Below the pieces are notes generated by a model, which saw only the letters and a list, made by a program, of their open reading frames with translations, did no database searches and had not been told where the DNA came from. The position numbers were made by a program, and so were the translations under genes. This document shows positions 8,068 through 16,413 of a stretch of 26,598 nucleotides of DNA, piece after piece. The DNA comes from Spirochaetaceae bacterium (GTDB lineage Bacteria > Spirochaetota > Spirochaetia > Treponematales > Breznakiellaceae). The first letter of the stretch is position 1. Each line of letters starts with the position of its first letter. Location: the NCBI GenBank assembly GCA_031278295.1, contig JAITKQ010000016.1, forward strand, positions 1 through 26,598, read 5' to 3'.

Positions 8068-8692
8068 GGCCGGGCGGGGGCCGCTGGCAGGGCCGGTATG
8101 CGCGGCGGCGGTCGTGCTGCCGGAGGATTTTCCTCGGGGTATACTGGGCGATTCAAAAAAACTCAGCGAACGCAGGCGGGAGGAGGCGGCGGAACTTATC
8201 TACGGAAAGGCGTCCGCCTGGGGGGTGGGCTGGGCTACCCATTCGGAGATAGACAAGGTGAACATACTGCGGGCCAGCCTTCTTGCGATGATGCGGGCTT
8301 TCCACGCGATGATGGAGGAGGCCGACGAGGCTTTTTTGCGGAAGATGCTTGACGCGCCCAGGTTTGAGGTGATCGTTGACGGCAACCACAGCCCCGATAT
8401 ACCTTGCCCGAAACGGGACGCCTTTTCGTACGACGGCGATTTTTCGTGCCGCGCCCTGGTCAAGGCTGACGCGCAGGTACATGAGGTGATGGCGGCATCC
8501 ATACTGGCAAAAACGATGCGTGACGCGCTGATGCGTGACTTTGCGTTGATGTACCCGGCCTATGGCTATGAAAAGCACAAGGGCTATCCCACGAAGGAAC
8601 ACATAGAGGCTTTGAAAAAGGTAGGCCCATCGCCGATCCAGCGCCTGACCTTTGCCTACGGGGAAAAATTGAACCGGTACGGGCGCCGGTGA
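8048..8692 (+). CDS. rnhB: Ribonuclease HII
   Basis: A 214-residue RNase HII, which cuts the RNA strand of RNA-DNA hybrids and removes single ribonucleotides from DNA with RNase HII-type metal catalysis. The start GIDEAGRGPLAGPV supplies D6 and E7; VDGN gives D111 and KAD gives D141, completing the DEDD set. DSKKL, ASILAK and YGYEKHKGYPT are further family blocks. The distance between VDGN and KAD is somewhat longer than usual because of a short insertion with two cysteines. ATG 8048 follows AAGGA by 5 nt and lies inside the end of the phosphoribosyltransferase gene. Confidence is high; the family is universal and the motifs are complete. Confidence 0.96.
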   Translation: MICGIDEAGRGPLAGPVCAAAVVLPEDFPRGILGDSKKLSERRREEAAELIYGKASAWGVGWATHSEIDKVNILRASLLAMMRAFHAMMEEADEAFLRKMLDAPRFEVIVDGNHSPDIPCPKRDAFSYDGDFSCRALVKADAQVHEVMAASILAKTMRDALMRDFALMYPAYGYEKHKGYPTKEHIEALKKVGPSPIQRLTFAYGEKLNRYGRR

Positions 8693-8701
8693 ATTTTAGG
8701 C

Positions 8702-8731
8702 ATGACCCTGGATTTGGCGCGGTGATATATT
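8702..8731 (+). promoter_or_regulatory. Putative promoter of the CHASE2/cyclase-like gene
   Basis: ATGACC (8702-8707), an 18-bp spacer and TATATT (8726-8731). The ATG at 8739 lies 7 nt beyond the -10 box and no Shine-Dalgarno sequence is present, so the mRNA is again predicted to be leaderless or nearly so. The -35 box is weaker than in the other examples. Confidence 0.45.
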
Positions 8732-8738
8732 TTAGAAT

Positions 8739-11156
8739 ATGGCTCTAGCGGAAAAGAACATGCTACGCCGTTTTGCGGCTTCGGCTTTTGCGGCGTTCGT
8801 TACCCTTTATCTGGCAGTATATTTTCTTTACACGCCGCGGCTGGGACCGCACTATGATTTTTTGGCGGAAGTACGCCCGCGCCTGAAAGCGTCCCGTCCG
8901 TTCGGGGTGGGGGCGCGGACGGACGCTACGGACGGCGCACGGCAGGATACGCCCGCGGAACAGGCCGCGGCCCGCGAGATTCTGCTTATCGAAAGCGGTT
9001 CAGGGACTGAAAACCTTATCGCGGCCTCTACCGCCTTCGCGCTGATAATGACTCTGACCGAGATGAACGCCTCCTCCCTGCTGATCGAAACGCCGGTACT
9101 CGGCGTTTCGAGCGGACGCGCCCCGGGCGAGGCGGATCTGGTCTACCGCTTCGACGACGAGTTCAGCATCATCGAATCGAACATAAAGAATCTGTTTGAC
9201 GGCATCAGACTCGGTTCCATCATCCCGCGTGACGCCGCCCGTTATGTTGACGATGTGATAAAGCTGACGGAACAGGGCAAAAACCGGCTGCTTTCCGCCG
9301 CCGTGCAGGGTGACGAAGAACAGGCGGAGCGTCTGGAAAACGCGTCGTCCGTTTTTGGCGCCGTGTACATACCGGGCGACCTGCTTGTCGATGTGATTAG
9401 GCCGGGAAACAGGGCCCGGCCACCGATGAACCGGCTCTACGTCCCCGTCTACTCCCGTCCGCCGCCGGACGCGGACGGGAAGGTACGCCGGATAGCGCCG
9501 GTTCTAAGCGACCCGGACGGCCAGGAGTACGAGTACGCCGCGTACAGCGCGCTGAAAAAGCGGTATTCAAAATCGGAACTGAAGGCAGCTGACGACGGGT
9601 TTATCCTCGAATTCGCCGCTAAAGCGCAGGACGGTGAGTCAGACGATCAAATTTTTGTGCTGGACAGTAACGCGGCCCTGCTGTTTGGCGTACCCACCGG
9701 CGGCGGCGGCGCGTTCAGAAAAATAGAACTTGCCCTGTTCCTGGAATATAACGAAGCGGACAGTATGTTGTACCGACTGCTCGACGAAGCTCCGACGCTT
9801 GCGCGGTACGCCGACATCTCGGTAGAAAACTACCCGCCCTTTCTGTACGAACAGGCCCTGCTGGTCCGTGAAACACTGCTGGAAAATCCTGAGACGGAGT
9901 TGAAAGAGCGCTGGAAGTATTTACGCGCCGCTTATTACGATGCCCTGGATAAATTTTTTGATCCGGACAGCGGCGCGGGTGCAAAAATAAGGTCCTCGTT
10001 CCGCAGCCTGGAGGAGAGGGAAAATCTTGATGAGGCGGGCCTGGCAAGGCTCGCCGCGTTACGAAATGAACAGATGGAAATGTTTGGTACCGCAAGGGAG
10101 CTATACATGGACCTCGCCACGCAACGTAAAAAACTTGGGGAACAGCTAAACGCTTCGTTCTGTATTTTGGGCCCTGTTTCACGCGACACGGAGCTTTCCG
10201 CCATGTTTGTCAACAGCATCATAACCGGAAACTATACGGTTCCCGCAAACATTAAACAGATCCTGTTCAGCTCCATTGCGGTTGTCCTGCTACTACTGTT
10301 TGCGGTATCCCGTATGGGGCCGGTACTGTCGTTTTGCTTTTCCTTTTTGATGACGGTACTTACAGTCCTTGGCTTTTCTTGCGGCTTTGTACTGAGCGGC
10401 TTGTGGATAGATCCCTTAATTCCCGGCGTGTCCCTGGCGGCCGGCGCCGTCGTGTCATCGTTGTACGCCGTATCCATAAAGAAACGGTCCGAAATACAGC
10501 TGCGTTGCGCCTGCGGAGCGATCGCTCCCGAAACTTACCTGAAAGCGATGGCGCGAAGCGGCGGCTTGATCGGCGAAAAGGAAACAAGGTGCAAGGCCGC
10601 CGTAGTCTTCGTACGCCGCCCCGATCTCGCCGCGCTCGAAAACAGCGCCGACCCGCAAAAATCCGCAGCCGCGTTGAAACATTTCAGAAATGAAATAGGC
10701 GCGGCCTTCGTCAAAGCCGGCGCCGTGATAATAGGCTGCGAAGGGGAAACCTTAAGCGCCGCCTTTGGTTCGCCGCCGGAACGTCTTGCCACGAATAAAT
10801 CCAAAAAACAGCGGGGCGCGAAAGCGGGGAAAAACGCCGTCGCCAGGGCGGCCGGTATGGTAAACGACTTACTGGCCTCCCGGCCGCCCCACGCCGGCGG
10901 GCTGTACATAGGCATAGACTACGGCGAATGTGTGTTCGGCTACACCCCCCTCGCCGGTTATACCGCGACAGGCAGCGCCGTTTTCCGTTCACGCCTCCTG
11001 TCCGCTCTTGCCCGGAAAACCAAGACGGGCGCGCTGATAAGCAAGGCTGCGGGTGACAGGCTGGATTCCGGACTCTTGGTACGCGCGCCGGAGGGCGCGG
11101 CGGAGGGCGAGTTGTACTACCGGCTTGCGTCCTCGCCGCCGTCCGGCGCCCCGTAA
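8739..11156 (+). CDS. CHASE2-like membrane protein with degenerate class III cyclase domain
   Basis: An 805-residue membrane protein. It has a transmembrane segment at about residues 11-31, then a large extracytoplasmic part resembling a divergent CHASE2 sensor (ILLIESGSGTENLI through the SSLLIETPVLG strand) with an unrecognised region. About three membrane segments follow between 505 and 585, then a cytoplasmic domain shaped like an adenylate/guanylate cyclase. In active cyclases the first metal-binding Asp sits in F-x-D-I; here the text is F624-V-R626-R627, so that Asp is replaced by Arg. The second site reads GETLSAAFG where GDxxMAxFG is usual. YIGIDYGECVFG and TGSAVFRSRLL match the rest of the fold. 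I infer a cyclase-derived sensor that probably makes no cyclic nucleotide. Family assignment is moderate, loss of the active site is directly visible. Confidence 0.7.
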   Translation: MALAEKNMLRRFAASAFAAFVTLYLAVYFLYTPRLGPHYDFLAEVRPRLKASRPFGVGARTDATDGARQDTPAEQAAAREILLIESGSGTENLIAASTAFALIMTLTEMNASSLLIETPVLGVSSGRAPGEADLVYRFDDEFSIIESNIKNLFDGIRLGSIIPRDAARYVDDVIKLTEQGKNRLLSAAVQGDEEQAERLENASSVFGAVYIPGDLLVDVIRPGNRARPPMNRLYVPVYSRPPPDADGKVRRIAPVLSDPDGQEYEYAAYSALKKRYSKSELKAADDGFILEFAAKAQDGESDDQIFVLDSNAALLFGVPTGGGGAFRKIELALFLEYNEADSMLYRLLDEAPTLARYADISVENYPPFLYEQALLVRETLLENPETELKERWKYLRAAYYDALDKFFDPDSGAGAKIRSSFRSLEERENLDEAGLARLAALRNEQMEMFGTARELYMDLATQRKKLGEQLNASFCILGPVSRDTELSAMFVNSIITGNYTVPANIKQILFSSIAVVLLLLFAVSRMGPVLSFCFSFLMTVLTVLGFSCGFVLSGLWIDPLIPGVSLAAGAVVSSLYAVSIKKRSEIQLRCACGAIAPETYLKAMARSGGLIGEKETRCKAAVVFVRRPDLAALENSADPQKSAAALKHFRNEIGAAFVKAGAVIIGCEGETLSAAFGSPPERLATNKSKKQRGAKAGKNAVARAAGMVNDLLASRPPHAGGLYIGIDYGECVFGYTPLAGYTATGSAVFRSRLLSALARKTKTGALISKAAGDRLDSGLLVRAPEGAAEGELYYRLASSPPSGAP

Positions 11157-11198
11157 GAAGCGGCCCAAATGCCAAGGTCAACGCCGGCATCCCGGCTA

Positions 11199-11212
11199 CC
11201 CCCCCCCCCCCC
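11199..11212. repeat. C14 homopolymer (G14 on the minus strand)
   Basis: Fourteen consecutive C, lying 42 bp downstream of the CHASE2-like gene stop codon. On the plus strand it is followed after 10 nt by TATAAA. Homopolymers of this length are prone to slippage, so read support may also be poor here. Confidence 0.95.
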
Positions 11213-11430
11213 ATCCCTAGAGTATAAACTTGACCGGAAATTCGGACTTTCCGGCCGTTTCAGGACAGACCTTTCCCGCGCGGGTTTTCGGTTCGAGGCG
11301 AAAATGGCGGTTGCTGCGGAATTCAGGGACGAGCCAGGCCGCTATCCGGGCACGGGGACGGCGGGAAAAGGAACGAATACCGGTACTGTTAGACGGAGAA
11401 AACAAACGGCGTGGTCAAATGAATAGTTTG

Positions 11431-11452
11431 GGCGCTTGCTATTTCAAGCGCC
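11431..11452 (-). terminator. Hairpin between convergent genes
   Basis: GGCGCTTG (11431-11438) and CAAGCGCC (11445-11452) form an 8-bp perfect stem around CTATTT. It lies about 100 bp beyond the end of the minus-strand lipoprotein gene. No strong T-run follows on either strand, so terminator activity is only possible. Confidence 0.35.
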
Positions 11453-11554
11453 GATCGCCTACCCTTCAGCATAATTTGTATGCGCCGGCCCTGCGGCCTT
11501 TGGTAAGGAATTCCGGTATGGTACAGGGTTTAGGCCGTGCCTTCCGGCAAATGT

Positions 11555-13369
11555 TCATTCGGTTGGTATTTCCGGCGTTTGGTTTTCCGTATTTTCAGGC
11601 TGGTTTTCTTCGGATTCCTCGGCTTCCTCGTCTTCGACCGGCTCCAATGCGGGGGAGATTTCATTGTAAAGCAGGGCTATTTCGGTTATAACGGCGCTCA
11701 CACCGGCAGCGGTACCTTCTTCCTCTTTTTCAGTTTCAAAACTACCGCCCAAGCGGACGCCGCCTTCACCATTTGGGATAAAATTGACGGTGAGCCTTTC
11801 CCATGTATCCACATTTCTTGTTTTTTCGTTTTCAAGACCGGTGCTGACCTCTATATGGTTTTCAAAAAACCGGAAATCAATGGCGACCGACACAAATCCG
11901 TCCCCGTCAAGCGGCAACGAAGGCCGTGTCTCCAAAATTTCCTCATTGCAGGCCGCTTGGAGTATAAGGGAATTTTCGGCTAGTAAAAGCTGTACCGTAC
12001 AGACACCTTCGATACCTTCACTGTCCGCGCCCCGCAACTCGGCCTGTAAAACCGGTTTTTCGACAGCCGTGTTGTTCCGCGGCACGAAGCGGAATATAAT
12101 TTCGGCGCTACCTTCGTCCGGTTTTACATATTTGAACAAGGAATCGGGAAGTTTGTAAACATCGTCCGCTCCTACCGCAAGTCCATAGGTGCTGAAAACC
12201 GGCAGCCAGAGGGGGTCTTCCTCATCGTCCGCCCGGGTAAGCAGGGCGCCCGTGCTTACAGGATCCTTCGTATCAGCCAGGTTGCCCCACAGCCGGTACC
12301 ATCGGCTGATCTGCACTTCCATGTCGGCATAGTACCCGTTCCGCCCGTGACGGCTCGATACGGGAAGCGAAACGGCATGATTTATGCCGCGTATTGCCGG
12401 CGCATTCCCAATCGGATCGAACGGAAAGACCTCGACCCTGATGTTCTGAAATCCGGTCTGTACCGGAGCGTTCCAGAATATACGGGATGCGCCGTCATTT
12501 ACAAAACCTTCGCCTATTTGATGTTTACCGTTATACCAAACGATGTAAGGCTTTATGTCGTAAGCGGTATTTATGTTTGCCTCGAGCATTATTTTTTCAC
12601 CGGGCGGAACTATACCGGACGAGGAGGAAACGCCGGGAATGTAGCTGACAATGCCCTCCACAGCAAGCTCCCTCTCCGCGGTATAGAAAAACGGTTTTTC
12701 TACACTGTTAAGCAGCGTACCGTTGGCGGCGATTATTTCAAACACTATGCTGTAAAAACCCAAAGCCATACCGGGATCAAGCATCATGGCAGGAAGTTCA
12801 TCGTTAAAATTTTTTATCGTAATTATGGTTTCAAGCGGCTCTAACACCTCTTCCGCCCCGTCAACTCCGGCAGTCCCGCTTTTTATCACGGACGCGCCGT
12901 CCTCTTCCGTGTCACCGGTGGTGGAAAGCGTACCGCCGGCGGAAGAAAGGCTGCCGGTGGTGGAAAGCGTACCGCCGTCCGCAGTCTTACCGGAAAGCGC
13001 GCTCTCTGCGTCCTCATCTTCCGTAATTGAAGCGGAATCGGGTTCCGTAGTATCCTTGACGGTGACGGAATCGGTTTCACCCTGTATGGAGAAATTGTAC
13101 CGTCTACGGAAGCCGGTTTCTTTACCCGTGTAATCTTTCAGGTAAATGACAAGTGCCGCTATGTCCGGGTCACCCCTCACATTGAAATCGAAATATGGTG
13201 AAATCCGGCTTTCTTTTGAAAGAATGGCGCACTCATCCATGGAAAGGCCGTTTACCAACGCGTTTACCTTGTAAGCTTTGCCCGGCGAAAGGGCCATATC
13301 CAGATCGCCGCATCCGAAAAGAACAGCGACCAGAATCAAAAAAGCCGGTAAACCCCTTGGAATACACAT
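11555..13369 (-). CDS. Lipoprotein of unknown function (604 aa)
   Basis: Predicted membrane-anchored lipoprotein. From ATG 13369 the signal peptide is MCIPRGLPAFLILVAVLFGC with lipobox LFGC and lipidated Cys20; the frame extends 33 codons upstream, but that extension is not signal-like and crosses the promoter. Residues about 26-41 (LSPGKAYKVNALVNG) match the corresponding part of the giant beta-helix lipoprotein. Residues about 100-160 are a low-complexity acidic serine/threonine linker with two copies of GGTLSTTG. The middle and end look beta-rich and could include a concanavalin/LamG-like sandwich (inference). The C-terminus is an acidic glutamate/proline/asparagine tail. It is transcribed away from clpC from a shared 155-bp intergenic gap. 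I do not recognise a specific function. Confidence 0.8.
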   Translation of the reverse strand: MCIPRGLPAFLILVAVLFGCGDLDMALSPGKAYKVNALVNGLSMDECAILSKESRISPYFDFNVRGDPDIAALVIYLKDYTGKETGFRRRYNFSIQGETDSVTVKDTTEPDSASITEDEDAESALSGKTADGGTLSTTGSLSSAGGTLSTTGDTEEDGASVIKSGTAGVDGAEEVLEPLETIITIKNFNDELPAMMLDPGMALGFYSIVFEIIAANGTLLNSVEKPFFYTAERELAVEGIVSYIPGVSSSSGIVPPGEKIMLEANINTAYDIKPYIVWYNGKHQIGEGFVNDGASRIFWNAPVQTGFQNIRVEVFPFDPIGNAPAIRGINHAVSLPVSSRHGRNGYYADMEVQISRWYRLWGNLADTKDPVSTGALLTRADDEEDPLWLPVFSTYGLAVGADDVYKLPDSLFKYVKPDEGSAEIIFRFVPRNNTAVEKPVLQAELRGADSEGIEGVCTVQLLLAENSLILQAACNEEILETRPSLPLDGDGFVSVAIDFRFFENHIEVSTGLENEKTRNVDTWERLTVNFIPNGEGGVRLGGSFETEKEEEGTAAGVSAVITEIALLYNEISPALEPVEDEEAEESEENQPENTENQTPEIPTE

Positions 13370-13378
13370 TATATTCAC

Positions 13379-13407
13379 ATTATAGCGTAAGAAAAAACGA
13401 AACACAA
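13379..13407 (-). promoter_or_regulatory. Promoter of the 604-aa lipoprotein gene, near-leaderless
   Basis: On the minus strand, TTGTGT (13407-13402), a 17-bp spacer and TATAAT (13384-13379). The ATG at 13369 follows after 9 nt (GTGAATATA) without any Shine-Dalgarno sequence, so the leader would be only a few bases at most. This promoter supports the start chosen for the lipoprotein. Confidence 0.65.
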
Positions 13408-13489
13408 ATTTAAACGTAAATCGGCGGCCCGCCGGCGCCCCATACTGAAGGGACAGGACAGCTGCCACACCCCCACGTTGGAGGGCCCT

Positions 13490-13518
13490 TTGCGTTAAAC
13501 CCGCTGTCGGGGTATAAT
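13490..13518 (+). promoter_or_regulatory. clpC promoter, same module as the phosphoribosyltransferase promoter
   Basis: TTGCGT (13490-13495), a 17-bp spacer TAAACCCGCTGTCGGGG and TATAAT (13513-13518). The ATG at 13525 lies 6 nt beyond the -10 box with no Shine-Dalgarno sequence. The 14-nt stretch TGCGTTAAACCCGC and the TATAAT box are identical in sequence and spacing to the promoter at 7400-7428, and the spacer again holds an inverted repeat (CCCG-CTGT-CGGG). No CIRCE or CtsR-type site is visible. Confidence 0.7.
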
Positions 13519-13524
13519 GAGATC

Positions 13525-16107
13525 ATGTTTAAAGGATTGACATTGCGCGCGCAACGGATTCTGGCTGTTGACGCGCAACAGGAAGCGCGGCGTTGCTTTT
13601 CGGCGCAACTTGAGCCTGAGCATATCCTGATCGCCATACTGCGCGACAGCGAAAGTGTTGCCGTTAAAGCGCTTCTATTTCTTCAGATTGATACGGTACA
13701 GCTCAGGAAAGCGATGGAGAGCATGGTGCTTTTTGAGGATAAAAACCCGGTTAAGTACGGCGTATTCGAGAATACGACCGCGCCGTTCTCAAAACGGACA
13801 AAACTTTTGCTGCAAAACGCGGAGGAGGAGAGCCGGAATTTGAACAGCGGCAGCATAGGTACGGAACACATACTTATCGCCGCGCTTTACGAGACGGACT
13901 CCTGCATACATGATTTTTTTGCGGCGCAGCTATCGGGCACCGGGGTGCTGAGGCTTGTTTTGCAGACAAACTTTAGGCAAAGTGCGGGCGGGGCCGGTAC
14001 AGACAAGGCCGGCGACGCGGCGATCGTGTCCGGCGTACCCGGATGTTTTCAGCCTTTTGTCGTGAGTGAAGCTCCGGCATGCATGGGGCGGAGCTTGAGG
14101 CAACAGAACTCGGCGCTTGATCAGTTTACACGCAGCCTGACAACGCTTGCGCTGGACGGCGAGCTCGATCCGGTGATTGGCCGCGAAAAAGAAATCCTGC
14201 GCATGGTTCGCATCATGTCGCGCCGTACCAAGAACAACCCGGTGCTGGTTGGCGAGGCGGGTACCGGAAAGAGCGCGATTGCCGAAGGCTTGGCCCAGTA
14301 CCTTGTGGGCCCGGATGCCCCGGCCGCGCTTTCCAGAACGCGTATACTGTCGCTTGACATGGGGGCCGTGGTGGCCGGTACAAAGTATCGCGGTGAATTC
14401 GAAGAAAGGATGAAACGTATCATCAAAGACGCGGAGCAGAACGCCAATATCGTGCTGTTCATTGATGAAATTCATACGGTTATCGGGGCCGGAAGCGCGG
14501 CGGGTACCCTTGACGCGAGCAATATGCTGAAACCGGCGCTGTCGCGGGGCAAATTTCAATGCATCGGGGCGACAACCCTTGCGGAATACCGAAAGTACAT
14601 AGAAAAGGATGGCGCCCTGGAACGCCGTTTTCAGATGATCCTGGTTGAGGAGCCGGATATTCCCACTACCGAGATGATTCTGCACGGTTTGGCGCCCCGC
14701 TACGCGGATTTTCACAACGTTACCTATTCCTCCGAGGCTATAAGCGCGACGGCCTTGCTTGCGTCGCGTTATATCAGCGGACGGATGATGCCCGACAAGG
14801 CGATTGACGTGCTGGACGAGGCGGGCGCGTTGAAGAAACTACGCTCCGCCTCCTCTTCCTCCTCCTCGCCCTGCCCCGCCGAAATTTCGCGTATAGAGCA
14901 GCATATTCTGGCGCTTGACGGGGAAACAAACGAAATGTTAAACACGGCGCATTTTGACGAGGCCCATGAACTGCGTGAAAGGGCACGGGAACTGCGTTCC
15001 GCCCTCGATTCAGCCCGCGCCGACTGGGAAAAGGCGGCCGGCAAGGGTTTTAACGAGGTTGACGAGGGGGATATACGCGAGGTGATCTCCGAGATGTGCG
15101 GCATACCGGTATTTCGCATCGAGGGGGCAGCCTCGAAACGGCTGTTGGGCATGGAGGATGAGCTGAAAACCGGCTTAATAGGTCAGGACGAGGCGGTTTC
15201 CCGCATAGTGGCGGCCATTCGCCGGGGAAAGGCGCGGCTTTCCGATCCGGACCGGCCATTGGGTACATTCCTGTTCATGGGACCGACCGGTGTCGGCAAG
15301 ACCTTGCTTGCGCGCCGCCTTGCCGAATACCTTTTTGGCGCGGAGGATGCGCTCTTCCGCATTGATATGTCAGACTTCATGGAACGGCATAACGCTTCCC
15401 GCCTCGTAGGTTCGCCGCCGGGTTACGTGGGCTACGATGAGGGCGGCCTTCTTACCGAAAAAATCAGGCGTAACCCCTACAGCGTCGTGCTGTTCGACGA
15501 GATTGAAAAGGCGCACCGTGATGTGTTCAACCTGCTGCTTCCGATCCTTGAGGAGGGTGAGCTGAAGGACAACCTTGGACACACGGTCAGTTTCCGCAAC
15601 GCGGTGATCATAATCACAAGCAACGCGGGCGCGGCCGAAATTTCGCGGGGAACGCTCGGGTTTACGGCGGGCGGCGTCGAGCCGAATTTCAAAGACATGG
15701 ACGAGGCGGCGCGGCGTGAGGCGCGCCGCCTGTTTACCCCGGAATTCCTGAACCGGCTTGACGATATAGTCGTATTCAAGCCGCTTGACGAGATTCAGCT
15801 TGACAGCATCCTTGACATTCAACTTACGGAATTCACGAAACGGCTGACTGCGGAGTACGGGCTGTCGCTACGGATAACACAGGAAGCGAGGAAAATACTG
15901 CTTGAAACAGGCCGCGATCCTAAGTACGGAGCGCGGCCGTTGCGGCGTAGCATACAGAATAACCTGGAGGCACCCCTGTCGTTGATGCTGCTTGCCGGCA
16001 AGATTCCGGCGGGAGCCGTGATTCTTGCCCACGCTGAAGACGGTAAAATTGAATTTGACTGGACTTTAGCCCAAGCGGACACGATCGAGCGGCCCTCCCC
16101 GGGTTAA
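13525..16107 (+). CDS. clpC: ATP-dependent Clp protease ATP-binding subunit ClpC
   Basis: An 860-residue HSP100 unfoldase that feeds proteins to the ClpP peptidase. Two Clp N-domain repeats lie in residues 1-150, followed by a linker. D1 has Walker A GEAGTGKS (243-250) and Walker B VLFIDEIH (D314-E315). The middle segment at about 450-510 holds a UVR-like coiled coil (FDEAHELRERARELRSAL) typical of ClpC rather than ClpA. D2 has Walker A GPTGVGKT (586-593) and Walker B VVLFDEIEK (D658-E659). LGF at 711-713 is the ClpP-binding loop. The length fits ClpC. The linker near 148-190 (SAGGAGTDKAGDAAIVSGV) and a poly-serine run near 450 look like species-specific insertions. clpP is not in the window. 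It is probably transcribed alone from the promoter at 13490. Confidence 0.95.
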   Translation: MFKGLTLRAQRILAVDAQQEARRCFSAQLEPEHILIAILRDSESVAVKALLFLQIDTVQLRKAMESMVLFEDKNPVKYGVFENTTAPFSKRTKLLLQNAEEESRNLNSGSIGTEHILIAALYETDSCIHDFFAAQLSGTGVLRLVLQTNFRQSAGGAGTDKAGDAAIVSGVPGCFQPFVVSEAPACMGRSLRQQNSALDQFTRSLTTLALDGELDPVIGREKEILRMVRIMSRRTKNNPVLVGEAGTGKSAIAEGLAQYLVGPDAPAALSRTRILSLDMGAVVAGTKYRGEFEERMKRIIKDAEQNANIVLFIDEIHTVIGAGSAAGTLDASNMLKPALSRGKFQCIGATTLAEYRKYIEKDGALERRFQMILVEEPDIPTTEMILHGLAPRYADFHNVTYSSEAISATALLASRYISGRMMPDKAIDVLDEAGALKKLRSASSSSSSPCPAEISRIEQHILALDGETNEMLNTAHFDEAHELRERARELRSALDSARADWEKAAGKGFNEVDEGDIREVISEMCGIPVFRIEGAASKRLLGMEDELKTGLIGQDEAVSRIVAAIRRGKARLSDPDRPLGTFLFMGPTGVGKTLLARRLAEYLFGAEDALFRIDMSDFMERHNASRLVGSPPGYVGYDEGGLLTEKIRRNPYSVVLFDEIEKAHRDVFNLLLPILEEGELKDNLGHTVSFRNAVIIITSNAGAAEISRGTLGFTAGGVEPNFKDMDEAARREARRLFTPEFLNRLDDIVVFKPLDEIQLDSILDIQLTEFTKRLTAEYGLSLRITQEARKILLETGRDPKYGARPLRRSIQNNLEAPLSLMLLAGKIPAGAVILAHAEDGKIEFDWTLAQADTIERPSPG

Positions 16108-16164
16108 ACCTAGCTTGTGGGCGAAATACCTTGTTTACCTGTTCCTTCACATTATAATTCACGG

Positions 16165-16249
16165 CTGTTCCAAAACTTCAGTTTGGGGGGAGACAAGCTT
16201 TTGCCCGGCAGCCTTTAAAAAAGCAGTTTTGTGGGGCTGTAAAAGAAGT
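16165..16249. repeat. Dispersed intergenic repeat, copy 1
   Basis: A stretch starting CTGTTCCAAAACTT and ending GGGGCTGTAAAAGAAGT that recurs at 24494-24582. Shared blocks in order are CTGTTCCAAAACTT, a GTTT-GGGG part, AGACA-GCTT, TGCCCGGCA, TAAAAAA, GGGGCTGTAAAAGAAGT. Both copies lie in noncoding DNA downstream of a gene. It could be a MITE-like element or a structured RNA; I see no open frame. Confidence 0.8.
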
Positions 16250-16272
16250 ACGGTAAGGAACCGTTCAGAAAT

Positions 16273-16295
16273 AACATGACCGTTCGGGTCATGTT
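16273..16295. other. Hairpin upstream of the MobB-like gene
   Basis: AACATGACC (16273-16281) and GGTCATGTT (16287-16295) form a perfect 9-bp stem around GTTCG. No T-run follows, so it may be an operator, a weak bidirectional terminator or part of the neighbouring repeat. The remainder of 16108-16378 has no recognisable gene. Confidence 0.45.
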
Positions 16296-16378
16296 CATTT
16301 CCTAATCGGGTAAGCAGTTAAAATGAAATGTAAGCGATGAGGCCGTGATAGGACGTTTCAAAAAGTAACCGAAAAGGC

Positions 16379-16407
16379 TTGCTATTTGCCTGGTTGGGAC
16401 GTAAAAT
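16379..16407 (+). promoter_or_regulatory. Promoter of the molybdenum-cofactor operon, leaderless
   Basis: TTGCTA (16379-16384), a 17-bp spacer and TAAAAT (16402-16407). The GTG start at 16414 follows after 6 nt (TTAAAT) with no Shine-Dalgarno sequence. The spacing is the same as at the phosphoribosyltransferase and clpC promoters. Confidence 0.6.
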
Positions 16408-16413
16408 TTAAAT

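Larger units (their letters stand above)
11157..11554. other. Intergenic region between convergent genes, no gene recognised
   Basis: About 400 bp between the ends of two convergent genes. It holds the C14 tract (11199-11212), a TATAAA 10 nt beyond it (11223-11228), an imperfect inverted repeat CCGGAAA...TTTCCGG near 11235-11256 and the hairpin at 11431-11452. Short open frames exist in both strands but none shows a domain or a convincing start; a decayed gene cannot be excluded. Confidence 0.5.

Noticed and set aside
11169..11691. Small plus-strand frames around the C14 tract
   Set aside because: They have no credible ribosome-binding site or domain, and one runs antisense into the lipoprotein gene; a decayed gene cannot be excluded but cannot be supported.
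13370..13468. 33-codon N-terminal extension of the 604-aa lipoprotein
   Set aside because: It would put the lipobox after residue 50 and overlaps a TATAAT promoter; the start at 13369 gives a normal lipoprotein signal peptide.
13930..14715. 261-codon minus-strand frame within clpC
   Set aside because: Antisense shadow of clpC; the plus strand has complete Walker motifs across the same bases.
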